From the NCBI RefSeq assembly GCF_018199995.1, contig NZ_CP073578.1:3286001-3350000 (forward strand): a DNA stretch of 64,000 bases. The letters are read 5' to 3'. This stretch comes from Photobacterium sp. GJ3. GTDB taxonomy: Bacteria > Pseudomonadota > Gammaproteobacteria > Enterobacterales > Vibrionaceae. Below, piece by piece: positions 14,482 through 23,547 of the stretch. Under the pieces are notes generated by a model that searched no databases, had not been told where the DNA came from, and was given only the letters and a program-made list of their open reading frames with translations. Position 1 is the stretch's first letter. Every line of letters begins with the position of its first letter. The translations under genes were made by a program, and so were the position numbers.

Positions 14482-14796
14482 TTACTGAGTCAACTTTTTA
14501 AGCCAGTCTGCTAAAAATTGCAACGTTTCATTGTCTTCCTGACTGAGGCTTTCCAGCCAGAGGCTGGCACTGTAGTGCTCGCCTTTCAGCAACAGGCGGC
14601 AGCCCTCAAAATCAATCAGCCAGACATGCAGATCGGCATTGGTTTCCTGCTCCACCACCACCGCATCCAGCACATGCACCAGCGATTGCGCCACACGGGC
14701 AAAACTGTCGTAATCAAAATCCGGAGCCGTCAGGTGCAGGCACCCGCGTTGCAGGTCCAGTTCTCGCACACCAAAACGGGTTTCTGAGGGAGTCAT
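14482..14796 (-). CDS. DUF3630 family protein
   Basis: This 104-aa soluble protein contains FGVRELDLQRGCLHL, PDFDYDSFARVAQSL and LIDFEGCRLLLKGEHYSASLW, ending in LADWLKKLT. This matches the uncharacterised DUF3630 family found in Vibrionaceae and relatives. No function is known. It reads in the same direction as yhhQ but ends about 40 bp upstream of the yhhQ promoter, so it is likely a separate transcript. Confidence 0.75.
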   Translation of the reverse strand: MTPSETRFGVRELDLQRGCLHLTAPDFDYDSFARVAQSLVHVLDAVVVEQETNADLHVWLIDFEGCRLLLKGEHYSASLWLESLSQEDNETLQFLADWLKKLTQ

Positions 14797-15093
14797 GATT
14801 CACAATCCTTTTCTATCTTGTCGCGCTTTCAGGGCAATAGGCCGCTTTGGTGTAACCAAGTGTTTCTTAGCGTGTCAAAGCATAAGCAGCCTGTAGCAAC
14901 CCAATCGCTTTCGTGGTTTGATCGCCTTGTTGTGCTGATGGCCAGGAGGCTGCAGCCCAACATGTGGTGAAGAATTGCATTCTCACCCCAATACGCAAGC
15001 TGTTTTGTAGTAAACAAAATCTCGGGTTTTGTTTCTGCTACACTCTCTGCCGGATAATCTGGGATTGTCCGGTATTTTTTTATCTGCCGCGGC
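14797..15093. other. Intergenic region with two plus-strand hairpins
   Basis: No supported protein-coding gene lies between the DUF3630 gene and recQ; a minus-strand 99-codon frame here has no homology I recognise and overlaps the recQ 3' end. Two hairpins are present: AAACAAAA/TTTTGTTT at 15012-15034, and a terminator-like one at 15050-15082. The T run of the second is on the plus strand, although no plus-strand gene precedes it. Confidence 0.5.
15050..15082 (+). terminator. Plus-strand terminator without an upstream gene
   Basis: CCGGATAATC, loop, GATTGTCCGG, then TATTTTTTT. The stem has one mismatch. It could end a small plus-strand RNA, or end transcripts running against recQ. Whether it also helps stop recQ is unclear because there is no T run in that direction. 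Confidence 0.6.
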
Positions 15094-16938
15094 TCAGTAT
15101 TCCGCCGCAGCCAGCAGATGTTCCTCAATCACAGATAAAAACACCTTGCCGTATTTCTCCAGCTTCCGCTGACCAACACCGTTCACGGCCAGCATTTCCC
15201 CTTCCGAGGTCGGTAAGCGCTCTGCCATTTCCATCAGGCTCGCATCATTGAAAACGACATAAGGCGGCAGGGATTCTTCATCCGCAATCGCCTTGCGGAC
15301 CATACGTAGCTTGGAAAACAGCTTCTTGTCATATTGTCGTTTCAGACGGCTTTCGGTGCGTGAGCTGCGCGCACTGCTGTCAATTCGCGGCACCGCCAGT
15401 TGTAACGGCACTTCGCCGCGCAGCACGGTGCGGGCTTTTTCGGTCAGTTGCAGGGTCGAATGGTTCACAATACTCTGCGCCAGATAGCCGCGGTGGATCA
15501 GCTGTCGCACAATACTGACCCAGAACTCATGACTGTGTTCGCGACCAATCCCGTAGGTACTGAGCTTATCGTGCCCCTGCTCTCGGACTTTGGCATTCTG
15601 TAATCCGCGCAGCACATCCACCACATGGTGAATGCCGAAACGCTGATTAACCCGGTACACACAGGACAGCGCCTTCTGCGCCGTTTCCAGTGCTTCGAAA
15701 TGGGTGGGCGGATCGATACAGATATCGCAGTTCCCACAGGCATGCTCGCTGTGCTCACCGAAATAATGCAGCAGTACCTGACGACGACAGGTTTGTGCTT
15801 CGGCAAACGCACCCATGGCGTTGAGCTTATGGCTCTCTACCTGCTTTTGCGGGCCGTCATCTTTCTCATCCAGACAACGGCGCAGCCAGGCCAGATCCGC
15901 CGGGTCATAGAACATCACGGCTTCTGCCGCCAGTCCGTCCCGCCCGGCACGGCCGGTTTCCTGATAGTAAGATTCAATATTCCGCGGAATATCAAAATGC
16001 ACCACGAAGCGAACATTGGGTTTATTAATGCCCATGCCGAATGCCACAGTGGCGGCGACGACCTGAATATCATCCCGCTGAAACCCTTCCTGAACCCGGA
16101 TCCGCTCCTCATGTTCCATGCCGGCATGATAGCCTGCCGCCCGAATCCCCTGCTCGGTCAGCTTTTCTGCCACCTGCTCGACTTTTTTACGGCTGTTGCA
16201 GTAAATGATGCCGCTCTGCCCGCGGACGGTCGACAGAAAGCGCACCAGTTGCGCCATGGGTTTGTATTTTTCCTGCAGGGTGTAGCGAATATTGGGCCGG
16301 TCAAAACTACCCAGATGGATAAAGGGATCGGTCAGCGACAGGCGGTTCATGATGTCCTGCCGTGTCGTGTCATCCGCCGTTGCGGTCAGGGCAATCACCG
16401 GCATGTCCGGGAAATGCTGCTTAAGGCTGCCCAGCGCCGCGTATTCCGGCCGGAAATCATGACCCCACTGGGAAATACAGTGGGCTTCATCCACCGCCAG
16501 CAGGCTGACCGGTAACCCCATCAGCCGCTCGATAAAATCCCGGCTCAGGACGCGCTCGGGCGAAACATACACCAGCTTCAGACTGTTGTCGGCCATCCCC
16601 TGCCAGGTGGCCTGAATCGCTTCCGGAGACATGGTGGAATTCAGACACCCAGCCGCAACACCGTTGGCCTGCAACTGGTCGACCTGATCTTTCATCAGGG
16701 AAATCAAAGGAGAAATCACCAGCGTCAGCCCGTCACGCATCAGGGCCGGAATCTGGTAACAGAGTGACTTGCCGCCGCCGGTTGGCAGGATGACCAGGCA
16801 ATCCCGGCCGGAAGCAACGGCGTCAATCACTGCCTGCTGGCCGGGCCGGAAAGACTGGTAACCGAACACCTGCTGCAGAATTTGCGCACTGGTGGCGGAC
16901 GAAACGGCGCGGCTGAGATCTGGGGTTGAGGCAGACAT
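15094..16938 (-). CDS. recQ: ATP-dependent DNA helicase RecQ
   Basis: From the ATG at 16938 the protein has 614 aa, the usual RecQ length. It shows Walker [14 protein letters not shown] box [19 protein letters not shown], helicase motif VI ([10 protein letters not shown]), the four-Cys zinc cluster of the RQC domain (C-R-R near CxNCDIC), and a C-terminal HRDC domain ([25 protein letters not shown]). RecQ unwinds DNA in recombination and replication-fork repair. A longer start at 16959 exists, but MSASTP fits the family better. The gene is divergent from rarD. Confidence 0.95.
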   Translation of the reverse strand: MSASTPDLSRAVSSATSAQILQQVFGYQSFRPGQQAVIDAVASGRDCLVILPTGGGKSLCYQIPALMRDGLTLVISPLISLMKDQVDQLQANGVAAGCLNSTMSPEAIQATWQGMADNSLKLVYVSPERVLSRDFIERLMGLPVSLLAVDEAHCISQWGHDFRPEYAALGSLKQHFPDMPVIALTATADDTTRQDIMNRLSLTDPFIHLGSFDRPNIRYTLQEKYKPMAQLVRFLSTVRGQSGIIYCNSRKKVEQVAEKLTEQGIRAAGYHAGMEHEERIRVQEGFQRDDIQVVAATVAFGMGINKPNVRFVVHFDIPRNIESYYQETGRAGRDGLAAEAVMFYDPADLAWLRRCLDEKDDGPQKQVESHKLNAMGAFAEAQTCRRQVLLHYFGEHSEHACGNCDICIDPPTHFEALETAQKALSCVYRVNQRFGIHHVVDVLRGLQNAKVREQGHDKLSTYGIGREHSHEFWVSIVRQLIHRGYLAQSIVNHSTLQLTEKARTVLRGEVPLQLAVPRIDSSARSSRTESRLKRQYDKKLFSKLRMVRKAIADEESLPPYVVFNDASLMEMAERLPTSEGEMLAVNGVGQRKLEKYGKVFLSVIEEHLLAAAEY

Positions 16939-17024
16939 GACATCACTCTTGAGGAACACAGCGGGCTATTCTATCTCAATCAGATCCCGGATGGGAGCCG
17001 TGCAAATCAACCGTCAGAAGTCAC

Positions 17025-17054
17025 TGGTCATTTTTGGGGAGCTGGGATTATACT
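17025..17054 (+). promoter_or_regulatory. Possible rarD promoter
   Basis: TGGTCA (17025-17030), 18-bp spacer, TATACT (17049-17054), located 70 bp before the rarD start. The -35 matches only four of six consensus bases. Confidence 0.3.
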
Positions 17055-17124
17055 GCTCGTTCCGATACGCCTGGCGTATTTCCCAACCTTTCTGCTGATT
17101 TTTACCACAACGTACTGGAATCGC

Positions 17125-18036
17125 ATGGACGATCAAACAAAAATGACTCAACGTGGGGTGATCCTGGCTATAGCCGCCTACACCATGTGGGGGATTGCAC
17201 CGATCTACTTTAAACAGCTGCAAAGCGTCAGCCCTTTTGAAATTCTCAGCCACCGCATTATCTGGGCTTTCTTTTTTCTGGCTGCACTTATTTTTCTGGG
17301 TCGGGGCTGGGGCAAAGTCCGGCAGTTGCTCAAACAGCCCAAGTCCATGCTGATGCTGCTGATCAGCTCACTGGTGATTGGCGGCAACTGGCTGATTTTT
17401 ATCTGGGCAGTGAACAGTAACTACATGCTGGATGCCAGTCTGGGCTACTTTATCAATCCACTGCTGAACGTGTTGCTCGGGATGGTCTTTCTGGGCGAAC
17501 GGCTGCGACCGCTGCAATGGCTAGCCGTGGCGCTGGCGGCTGGCGGCGTTGTGATTCAGCTGATCCACTTTGGCTCTCTGCCTTGGGTGGCGCTGGTGCT
17601 GGCCGCAAGTTTCGGCGTATATGGCCTGCTGCGCAAAAAGGTAAATCTGGATGCACAAACCGGCCTCTTTCTGGAAACCAGCATTCTGCTGCCGCTGGCG
17701 CTGGGCTATGTGTTTTTCTTCGCCGACAGCGCGACGTCTGACTGGACCCAAAATACGATGGGCACCAACCTGCTGCTGATGGCCGCCGGGGTCGTCACCA
17801 CCCTGCCTTTGCTGTGCTTCACGGGCGCTGCAACCAAGCTGAAACTCTCAACGCTGGGCTTTTTCCAGTATATCGGTCCGAGCCTGATGTTCCTGCTGGC
17901 CGTGATGGTATACGGCGAAGTCTTCAGCGCCGATAAGAGCCTGACTTTTGCCTGCATCTGGCTGGCGCTGGTTCTGTTCAGCTTCGATGGCATCAAAGGT
18001 CACCGCAGAAACCGCAAAAAAGCGCAGCCCGCCTGA
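17125..18036 (+). CDS. rarD: EamA-family transporter RarD
   Basis: This 303-aa protein with ten predicted TM helices starts MTQRGVILAIAAYTMWGIAPIYFK after a short polar lead. It has the RarD hallmarks SHRIIWAF, NWLIFIWAVN, LGYFINPLLNVLLG and FFQYIGPSLMFLLAV. RarD belongs to the drug/metabolite transporter superfamily (chloramphenicol-sensitive protein type); its true substrate is unclear. It is a monocistronic gene next to recQ, an arrangement seen in many Vibrionaceae. The basic C-terminus (GHRRNRKKA) faces the cytoplasm. Confidence 0.9.
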   Translation: MDDQTKMTQRGVILAIAAYTMWGIAPIYFKQLQSVSPFEILSHRIIWAFFFLAALIFLGRGWGKVRQLLKQPKSMLMLLISSLVIGGNWLIFIWAVNSNYMLDASLGYFINPLLNVLLGMVFLGERLRPLQWLAVALAAGGVVIQLIHFGSLPWVALVLAASFGVYGLLRKKVNLDAQTGLFLETSILLPLALGYVFFFADSATSDWTQNTMGTNLLLMAAGVVTTLPLLCFTGAATKLKLSTLGFFQYIGPSLMFLLAVMVYGEVFSADKSLTFACIWLALVLFSFDGIKGHRRNRKKAQPA

Positions 18037-18065
18037 TCCCTCTCGCGTCTTCGGATCGCGTCATT

Positions 18066-18099
18066 CCACAGATTGCTCAACCTGACGGGCAATCTGTGG
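18066..18099. repeat. 11-bp perfect inverted repeat after rarD
   Basis: CCACAGATTGC, a 12-nt loop and GCAATCTGTGG. It lies 30 bp after the rarD stop and 67 bp before ggt. There is no T run on either side (TAAAA follows), so it is an incomplete terminator, an mRNA-stabilising hairpin or an operator for ggt. Confidence 0.6.
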
Positions 18100-18165
18100 T
18101 AAAACCATCTATGCTCTATCCGTTTCTTATCCCTTGATTCACAACAATTTTAAGAAGGATCTGCC

Positions 18166-19911
18166 ATGAAAAGGACTGCGCTTACCCTGGCACTGTCTGG
18201 CCTGCTGTTCTCTGCTTCCGCATTCAGCGAGCAAGCCGCCGATCAGGTTGCGCCCGAAGGGGCCACAGGCTTTCAACATAATGCCCAGGTCACCGGCAAA
18301 GACTGGATGATCGCCACCGCCAACCCCTATGCCAGCGATGCGGGCGCAGCCATGCTTGCCAAAGGCGGCAACGCGATCGATGCCATGATTGCCGCGCAGC
18401 TCGTGCTGGGACTGACTGAACCGCAGTCATCTGGACTGGGTGGCGGTGCTTTTCTGGTGTATTGGGACAGTGAAAAAGATGCACTGACCACTTTTGATGG
18501 CCGTGAGACAGCCCCTGCTGAAGTCACACCGCAACTGTTTCAGGATGATCAGGGCCAGCCGCTCGCATTCTATGACGCGGTCGTGGGTGGTCGTTCGGTC
18601 GGTACACCGGGCACAGTCAAACTGCTGTGGCACACGCATCAGCGACTGGGCAAACTGCCCTGGAAAGATCTGTTTGAACCCGCGCTGACACTGGCCCGTG
18701 ACGGATTCACCGTGAGTCCGCGTCTGGCACAACTGGTTCAGGAAGACAGCGAGCGCCTGCAGCGATTCCCGGCGACCCAAGCCTATTTCTACCCGAACGG
18801 TCAGCCGCTGCAAGCCGGCGCAACCCTGAAAAATCCGGCCTATGCCGATACGTTACAGCAAATTGCTGAACGGGGCGCGAGTGCCTTTTATCATGGCGAT
18901 ATTGCCAAAGATATCGTGAAAACCGTCCGGGAAGCCTCGGGCAATCCGGGTGTGCTCAATACCATGGATCTGGCGACTTACCGCGTGAAAGAGCGCCCGG
19001 CGGTCTGTGCCCCTTATCGTCAGTATGATGTCTGCGGCATGGGTCCGCCGAGTTCCGGTGCGCTGACGCTGGGTCAGATCCTGGGCATGCTCAGCCACTA
19101 TCCGATGAAGGAACTCGGTCCGAATAAAGCCCTGAGCTGGCACCTGATTGGCGACGCCTCGCGACTGGCATTCGCCGATCGCGGCCGTTACATGGCTGAC
19201 AGTGATTTTGTGCCGATGCCCACCGAAGGATTGCTGGATAAAAATTATCTGCAGCAACGGGCCAGTCTGCTGAAAAGCAATCAGGCGCTGAAGGAAGTCA
19301 GTGCCGGTCTGCCGCCCTGGTCACATGCGATGAATTATGGCAAAGACAATGCGATTGAGCTGCCGTCCACCAGCCATCTGGTGGTGGTCGATAAAGACCG
19401 CAATATGATCTCCATGACCACCACCATTGAGAACGGCTTCGGCTCTCGCCTGATGGTGCGCGGATTCCTGCTCAATAACGAGCTGACCGACTTCTCTTTC
19501 AGCACTCATGACAACGGAATGCCCATTGCCAACCGGGTCGAACCGGGCAAACGCCCACGCTCGTCCATGGCACCGACCATTGTCCTGAAAGATGGCAAGC
19601 CGGTACTGGCGATTGGCTCTCCGGGCGGCAGCCAGATCATCGGCTATGTGGCGAAGACGCTGGTTGCCCATCTCGACTGGGGTCTGAGCCTGCAGCAAGC
19701 GGTGGATTTGCCGAATATGAACAACCGCTTTGGTCCGTTCGAGCTGGAACAGGGCACCGCCGCAGAACGCTGGGCCCCTGAGCTGGAGAAACTCGGCTTT
19801 GACGTTCAGATCAAACCGCTGAACTCCGGGGTTCAGGCTATCGGGATTTTCCGCGGCCAGCTGAACGGCGCTGCCGACCCGCGCCGGGAAGGTAAAGTGG
19901 TCGCGCAGTAA
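18166..19911 (+). CDS. ggt: Gamma-glutamyltransferase
   Basis: This 581-aa precursor has a Sec signal peptide (MKRTALTLALSGLLFSASAF, cut near AFS-EQ). It has the large-subunit motifs GGNAIDAMIAAQLVLGLTEP and SSGLGGGAFLVYWD and the autocleavage site STSH, with Thr402 as the expected nucleophile. The small-subunit motifs follow: FGSRLMVRGFLLNNELTDFS, RPRSSMAPTIVL and IGSPGGSQII. The enzyme acts in the periplasm and transfers or hydrolyses the gamma-glutamyl group of glutathione. The length is that of the family. It has its own Shine-Dalgarno (AAGGA) and a strong terminator, so it is monocistronic. Confidence 0.95.
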   Translation: MKRTALTLALSGLLFSASAFSEQAADQVAPEGATGFQHNAQVTGKDWMIATANPYASDAGAAMLAKGGNAIDAMIAAQLVLGLTEPQSSGLGGGAFLVYWDSEKDALTTFDGRETAPAEVTPQLFQDDQGQPLAFYDAVVGGRSVGTPGTVKLLWHTHQRLGKLPWKDLFEPALTLARDGFTVSPRLAQLVQEDSERLQRFPATQAYFYPNGQPLQAGATLKNPAYADTLQQIAERGASAFYHGDIAKDIVKTVREASGNPGVLNTMDLATYRVKERPAVCAPYRQYDVCGMGPPSSGALTLGQILGMLSHYPMKELGPNKALSWHLIGDASRLAFADRGRYMADSDFVPMPTEGLLDKNYLQQRASLLKSNQALKEVSAGLPPWSHAMNYGKDNAIELPSTSHLVVVDKDRNMISMTTTIENGFGSRLMVRGFLLNNELTDFSFSTHDNGMPIANRVEPGKRPRSSMAPTIVLKDGKPVLAIGSPGGSQIIGYVAKTLVAHLDWGLSLQQAVDLPNMNNRFGPFELEQGTAAERWAPELEKLGFDVQIKPLNSGVQAIGIFRGQLNGAADPRREGKVVAQ

Positions 19912-19937
19912 GCGGCTGTCTCCCGACCGGCAGGATC

Positions 19938-19975
19938 AAAAACGCGCCGCCTCCTCAGGAGCACGGCGCGTTTTT
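19938..19975. terminator. Bidirectional terminator between ggt and uvrD
   Basis: AAAACGCGCCG, a 14-nt loop and CGGCGCGTTTTT. The A and T flanks let it serve ggt on the plus strand and uvrD on the minus strand. Confidence 0.9.
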
Positions 19976-19994
19976 AACAGCAATGAATGAGACG

Positions 19995-22166
19995 TTACAC
20001 GGATTCCAGCTTCGCGTACTGAGTCACCAGCCACTTGATCCCTTCGCCATTGAAAGCGACCTGTACCCGGCTCTGGGCGCCGCTGCCTTCAAAGTTGATG
20101 ATGGTCCCTTCACCGAATTTCGGGTGCTGAACCCGCTGACCCAGATTGAAGCCGGTCTGAGTGAAGTTTTCATTCACCTGTGTCTGACTGAACCGGCCAC
20201 TCGCCGTCGGGCGGGAAACCTGAGCTTTCATCCGCACTTCTTCCACAAACTCATCCGGGATCTCCCGGACAAAACGCGACACTTTGTGAAAGTTGTCTTT
20301 CCCGTACAGACGGCGCATTTCTGCATGAGTAATATAGAGTTTTTCCATGGCCCGCGTCATCCCGACGTAGCACAGGCGGCGCTCTTCTTCGAGGCGGCCC
20401 GGCTCTTCAGAAGTGCGGAAACTCGGGAACATCCCCTCTTCCACGCCCACCATGAAGACCATCGGAAATTCCAGACCTTTGGCGCTGTGCAGCGTCATCA
20501 GCTGAACTGCGTCATCATATTCATCGGCCTGGCCTTCACCGGCTTCCAGGGCGGCATGGGACAGAAACGCAGCCAGCGGGCTCATCGCTTCCGCTTCTTC
20601 CGGCACCTCAAACTGACGGGTCGCCGTCACCAGCTCTTCCAGGTTCTCAATCCGGGCCTGCGCTTTCTCGCCTTTTTCCAGCTCGTACATCGCCCGCAAA
20701 CCGGAGGCGCGAATCACTTCATCGGTTTGCTGATACAACTGCATGTCACGGGTGTCATCTTCCAGTGCGTTCACCAGCTCCACAAACCGGCGCAGCGAAT
20801 TGGCCGCACGGCCCGCCAGCACCTGCTCATCCAGCAGCGCCACACTCGCCTGCCACATGGTGGTTCCGCGATCCCGGGCCGCCATACGAATGGTGTCGAG
20901 CGTTCGCTCCCCCAAACCACGCGTCGGGGTATTCACCACCCGCTCAAACGAAGCGTCATCGTTGCGATTGGAGATCAGACGCAGGTAAGAGAGTGCATCT
21001 TTGATTTCCTGACGTTCGAAGAAACGCATCCCGCCGTAAATCCGGTAAGGCATCCCCGATTGGATCAGGGCTTCTTCCAGCACCCGTGACTGGGCATTGC
21101 TTCGGTACAGCATGGCCGTGTCATTCAGAGCACCACCGCTCTCCTGCCAGGCTTTGATCTTACCAACCACAAACCGGGCTTCGTCCAGCTCATTGAATGC
21201 CGAGTAGATCGAAATCTTTTCGCCTTCACCGCCTTCAGTCCAGAGGTTTTTCCCCATCCGCTCGTTGTTGTTGGCGATCAGGGCGTTGGCTGCCTGCAGA
21301 ATATTGCCGGTCGAACGGTAGTTCTGCTCCAGAAAAATACTGGATGCATTGGAAAATTCCCGCAGGAAGCGCTGAATATTTTCGACCTTGGCGCCCCGCC
21401 AGCCATAAATCGACTGATCATCGTCCCCGACAATCATCACATGGCAATCCGGACCCGCCATCAGACGCAGCCAGGCGAACTGAATGTTGTTGGTGTCCTG
21501 AAACTCATCCACCAGAATGTGCTTGAAACGGGCCTGATAGTGCTCACGAATGTGCTTGTTATGCTTGAGTAACTCAAACGAGCGCAACAGCAACTCGGCA
21601 AAATCCACCAGACCGGCACGGTCACAGGCATCCTGATAGGCGGTATAAAGTTTCAGCCAGGTCTGCTCAACCGGATCGTTGAAGGTCTCGACATGCGACG
21701 GACGCAGACCTTCATCTTTCTTGCCGTTGATATACCAGGCAGCCTGACGGGCCGGCCAGTGCTTCTCATCCAGATTCTGGGCTTTGATCAGACGCCGCAA
21801 CAGGCGCATCTGATCATCCGAGTCGATGATATTGAAGTCTTCCGGTAATTTCGCGTCGAGGTAGTGAGCACGCAGCATGCGGTGACTCAGACCGTGAAAG
21901 GTCCCGTTCCACATTCCGGCACAGGTGCCCTGCATCAGCGCATTGATCCGGCCGCGCATCTCGGCGGCAGCTTTGTTGGTGAAGGTCACCGACATCAGAG
22001 AGAAAGGCGAGGCTTCTTCAACCCGCAGCAACCAGGCAATCCGGTGCACCAGCACCCGGGTTTTGCCGCTGCCGGCACCAGCCAGTACCAAATGGTTCCC
22101 CAGCGGTGCCGCCACCGCTTCGCGCTGTTTGTCATTCAGACCATCTAACAAGAGTGAAACGTCCAT
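19995..22166 (-). CDS. uvrD: DNA helicase II (UvrD)
   Basis: This 723-aa superfamily 1A helicase starts MDVSLLLDGLNDKQREAVAA. It shows Walker A LAGAGSGKTRVL, motif II LVDEFQDTN, motif III GDDDQSIYGWRGA, QNYRSTGNIL, and motif V-VI TLHSAKGLEFPMVF and VGMTRA. The C-terminal tail has the UvrD-type GQRVQHPKFGEGTI. It removes UvrC and the incised strand in nucleotide excision repair and acts in mismatch repair. Length is the same as in E. coli. A LexA-like site sits just upstream. Confidence 0.97.
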   Translation of the reverse strand: MDVSLLLDGLNDKQREAVAAPLGNHLVLAGAGSGKTRVLVHRIAWLLRVEEASPFSLMSVTFTNKAAAEMRGRINALMQGTCAGMWNGTFHGLSHRMLRAHYLDAKLPEDFNIIDSDDQMRLLRRLIKAQNLDEKHWPARQAAWYINGKKDEGLRPSHVETFNDPVEQTWLKLYTAYQDACDRAGLVDFAELLLRSFELLKHNKHIREHYQARFKHILVDEFQDTNNIQFAWLRLMAGPDCHVMIVGDDDQSIYGWRGAKVENIQRFLREFSNASSIFLEQNYRSTGNILQAANALIANNNERMGKNLWTEGGEGEKISIYSAFNELDEARFVVGKIKAWQESGGALNDTAMLYRSNAQSRVLEEALIQSGMPYRIYGGMRFFERQEIKDALSYLRLISNRNDDASFERVVNTPTRGLGERTLDTIRMAARDRGTTMWQASVALLDEQVLAGRAANSLRRFVELVNALEDDTRDMQLYQQTDEVIRASGLRAMYELEKGEKAQARIENLEELVTATRQFEVPEEAEAMSPLAAFLSHAALEAGEGQADEYDDAVQLMTLHSAKGLEFPMVFMVGVEEGMFPSFRTSEEPGRLEEERRLCYVGMTRAMEKLYITHAEMRRLYGKDNFHKVSRFVREIPDEFVEEVRMKAQVSRPTASGRFSQTQVNENFTQTGFNLGQRVQHPKFGEGTIINFEGSGAQSRVQVAFNGEGIKWLVTQYAKLESV

Positions 22167-22176
22167 CGCCTTTCTA

Positions 22177-22192
22177 CTGGTTATTTATACAC
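22177..22192 (-). promoter_or_regulatory. Candidate LexA (SOS) box of uvrD
   Basis: On the minus strand GTGTATAAATAACCAG matches 12 of 16 bases of the SOS consensus CTGTATATATATACAG, and lies 10 bp before the uvrD start codon. The first base of the left CTG is changed to G. uvrD is a known LexA target in E. coli, which supports the call. Confidence 0.5.
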
Positions 22193-22414
22193 TGGCGGTG
22201 ATTATAACAGCTCGGTTAAAGATTTCCTGCCCTGTCTCACGGAAGTGACGGATCTGAATTACGAGCAGAAAACTGTGATTGAGTCTGAAATTTATCTTAC
22301 CCTTGTCCTTTCTACTCTGAGGAAGAGCGTCTACGATACAAAAGAGCCTGCTGTCTGGCACCATCTGATGCTCGTAAGTGGCAACATCTCACTGATCTGA
22401 CAAGAGGAATGAAG

Positions 22415-22672
22415 ATGAAAAAGAGTAATCTCGCCTTAGCCACCGCTGTCTCCGGCCTGCTGATTCTGGCAGGAACCACACCTGCCATTGCCGCTGAAAG
22501 CGGTGCGAAAGAAAAATGCTACGGTGTCGCCAAAGCCGGTAAAAACGACTGTGCAACCAAAACCAGCTCCTGCGCTGGTACATCCAAACAAGACGGCCAG
22601 AAAGATGCCTTTATCATGGTCCCCAAAGGCCTCTGTGATCGTCTGAATGGTGGCAGTACCCAAAGCAGCTAA
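22415..22672 (+). CDS. Bufferin-type precursor peptide (DUF2282, BufA1/GigA)
   Basis: From the ATG at 22415 (AGAGGA 6 nt upstream) this encodes 85 aa with a signal peptide (hydrophobic core AVSGLLILAG, cut near AIAA). The mature part carries the DUF2282 pattern KCYGVAKAGKNDCAT, SCAG, and VPKGLCDRL with four Cys. DUF2282 proteins are the precursors of bufferins, periplasmic RiPPs whose cysteines are modified by a DUF692 enzyme and which bind copper. The neighbouring DUF692, DUF2063 and DoxX genes complete the known gene set. An upstream ATG at 22409 would add two residues. Confidence 0.85.
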   Translation: MKKSNLALATAVSGLLILAGTTPAIAAESGAKEKCYGVAKAGKNDCATKTSSCAGTSKQDGQKDAFIMVPKGLCDRLNGGSTQSS

Positions 22673-22677
22673 TCACC

Positions 22678-23547
22678 ATGAATGATTACGCCTTTCAACA
22701 GGTTGGGGTTGGCCTGCGTGCCCCCCACCTGGATCTTTTTACCCAGTTCCCCCAGCCTCAGGTTGGCTGGCTGGAAATCCACAGTGAAAATTTTTTCATC
22801 CCGCACAGCCCGGCGCGCCAAACCTTAAATACCATCGCGACATCCTTTCCGATCAGTTGTCATGGTATTGGTCTGTCACTGGGTTCGGCCGATCCGATCA
22901 ATATACAGCATCTGGCGCAACTGAAAGCGCTGGTAGATGACATTCAGCCCATCGCCATCTCCGATCACCTCAGCTGGAGTTCGGTCAACGGCCAATACTT
23001 CAATGATTTACTGCCCGTGCCCTACACCGACGAAGCCCTGGCGGTCGTCTGCAGAAAAATCCAGCAAGTTCAGGACACACTCGGTCGTCAGTTATTGCTG
23101 GAGAATCCATCCAGTTATCTGAGTTTCAGGCAATCCACCATGACGGAGTGGGATTTTCTGAGTCAGGTCCAGCGCACCACCGGCTGTGGCCTGCTGCTGG
23201 ATCTGAACAATATTTATGTCAGCAGTTTTAACCATGGTTTCGACTGCCAGACCTATCTGGACGCCATCGACCCCGCCGCGGTGAAAGAAATTCATCTGGC
23301 GGGTTTCATCGTCAGGCAACTGGAGGAAAACGAGATCTGGATTGATACGCACAGCCGCCCGGTCAGCGAGCCGGTCTGGCAACTGTACCGGGACTGGGTC
23401 GGCCGTCATGGCCCGGTTCCGACGCTGATTGAGTGGGATCTGGATATTCCGCCATTGCCCGAACTGCTGGCAGAAGCCGAGAAAGCCCGGCAGATTCTGC
23501 GCAGCATCCAGCCGGAGACATCCCATCATGTCCGTCAGCAAGCGTGA
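22678..23547 (+). CDS. DUF692 multinuclear iron enzyme (BufB/MbnB-like)
   Basis: This 289-aa TIM-barrel protein shows the DUF692 signatures GVGLRAPHLDLF, W-L-E-I-H-S-E-N-F-F, CHGIGLSLGSADP, ISDHLSWSS, LENPSSYLSF, LDLNNIYVSSFNHG and E-I-H-L-A-G. The conserved His, Glu, Asp and Asn residues form a multi-iron site. In the characterised members (MbnB and the bufferin maturases) this site turns cysteines into oxazolone- or thiooxazole-type groups. It begins 5 nt after the precursor gene, so its likely substrate is that peptide. It works in the cytoplasm before export. Confidence 0.88.
   Translation: MNDYAFQQVGVGLRAPHLDLFTQFPQPQVGWLEIHSENFFIPHSPARQTLNTIATSFPISCHGIGLSLGSADPINIQHLAQLKALVDDIQPIAISDHLSWSSVNGQYFNDLLPVPYTDEALAVVCRKIQQVQDTLGRQLLLENPSSYLSFRQSTMTEWDFLSQVQRTTGCGLLLDLNNIYVSSFNHGFDCQTYLDAIDPAAVKEIHLAGFIVRQLEENEIWIDTHSRPVSEPVWQLYRDWVGRHGPVPTLIEWDLDIPPLPELLAEAEKARQILRSIQPETSHHVRQQA

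Noticed and set aside
14829..15128. 99-codon minus-strand frame between the DUF3630 gene and recQ
   Set aside because: Overlaps the recQ 3' end, contains no recognisable pattern, and lacks a ribosome-binding site.
15625..16515. 296-codon plus-strand open frame opposite recQ
   Set aside because: Antisense shadow of recQ helicase codons.
19983..21089. 368-codon plus-strand open frame opposite uvrD
   Set aside because: Antisense shadow of a confidently identified gene; no domain or start signal.
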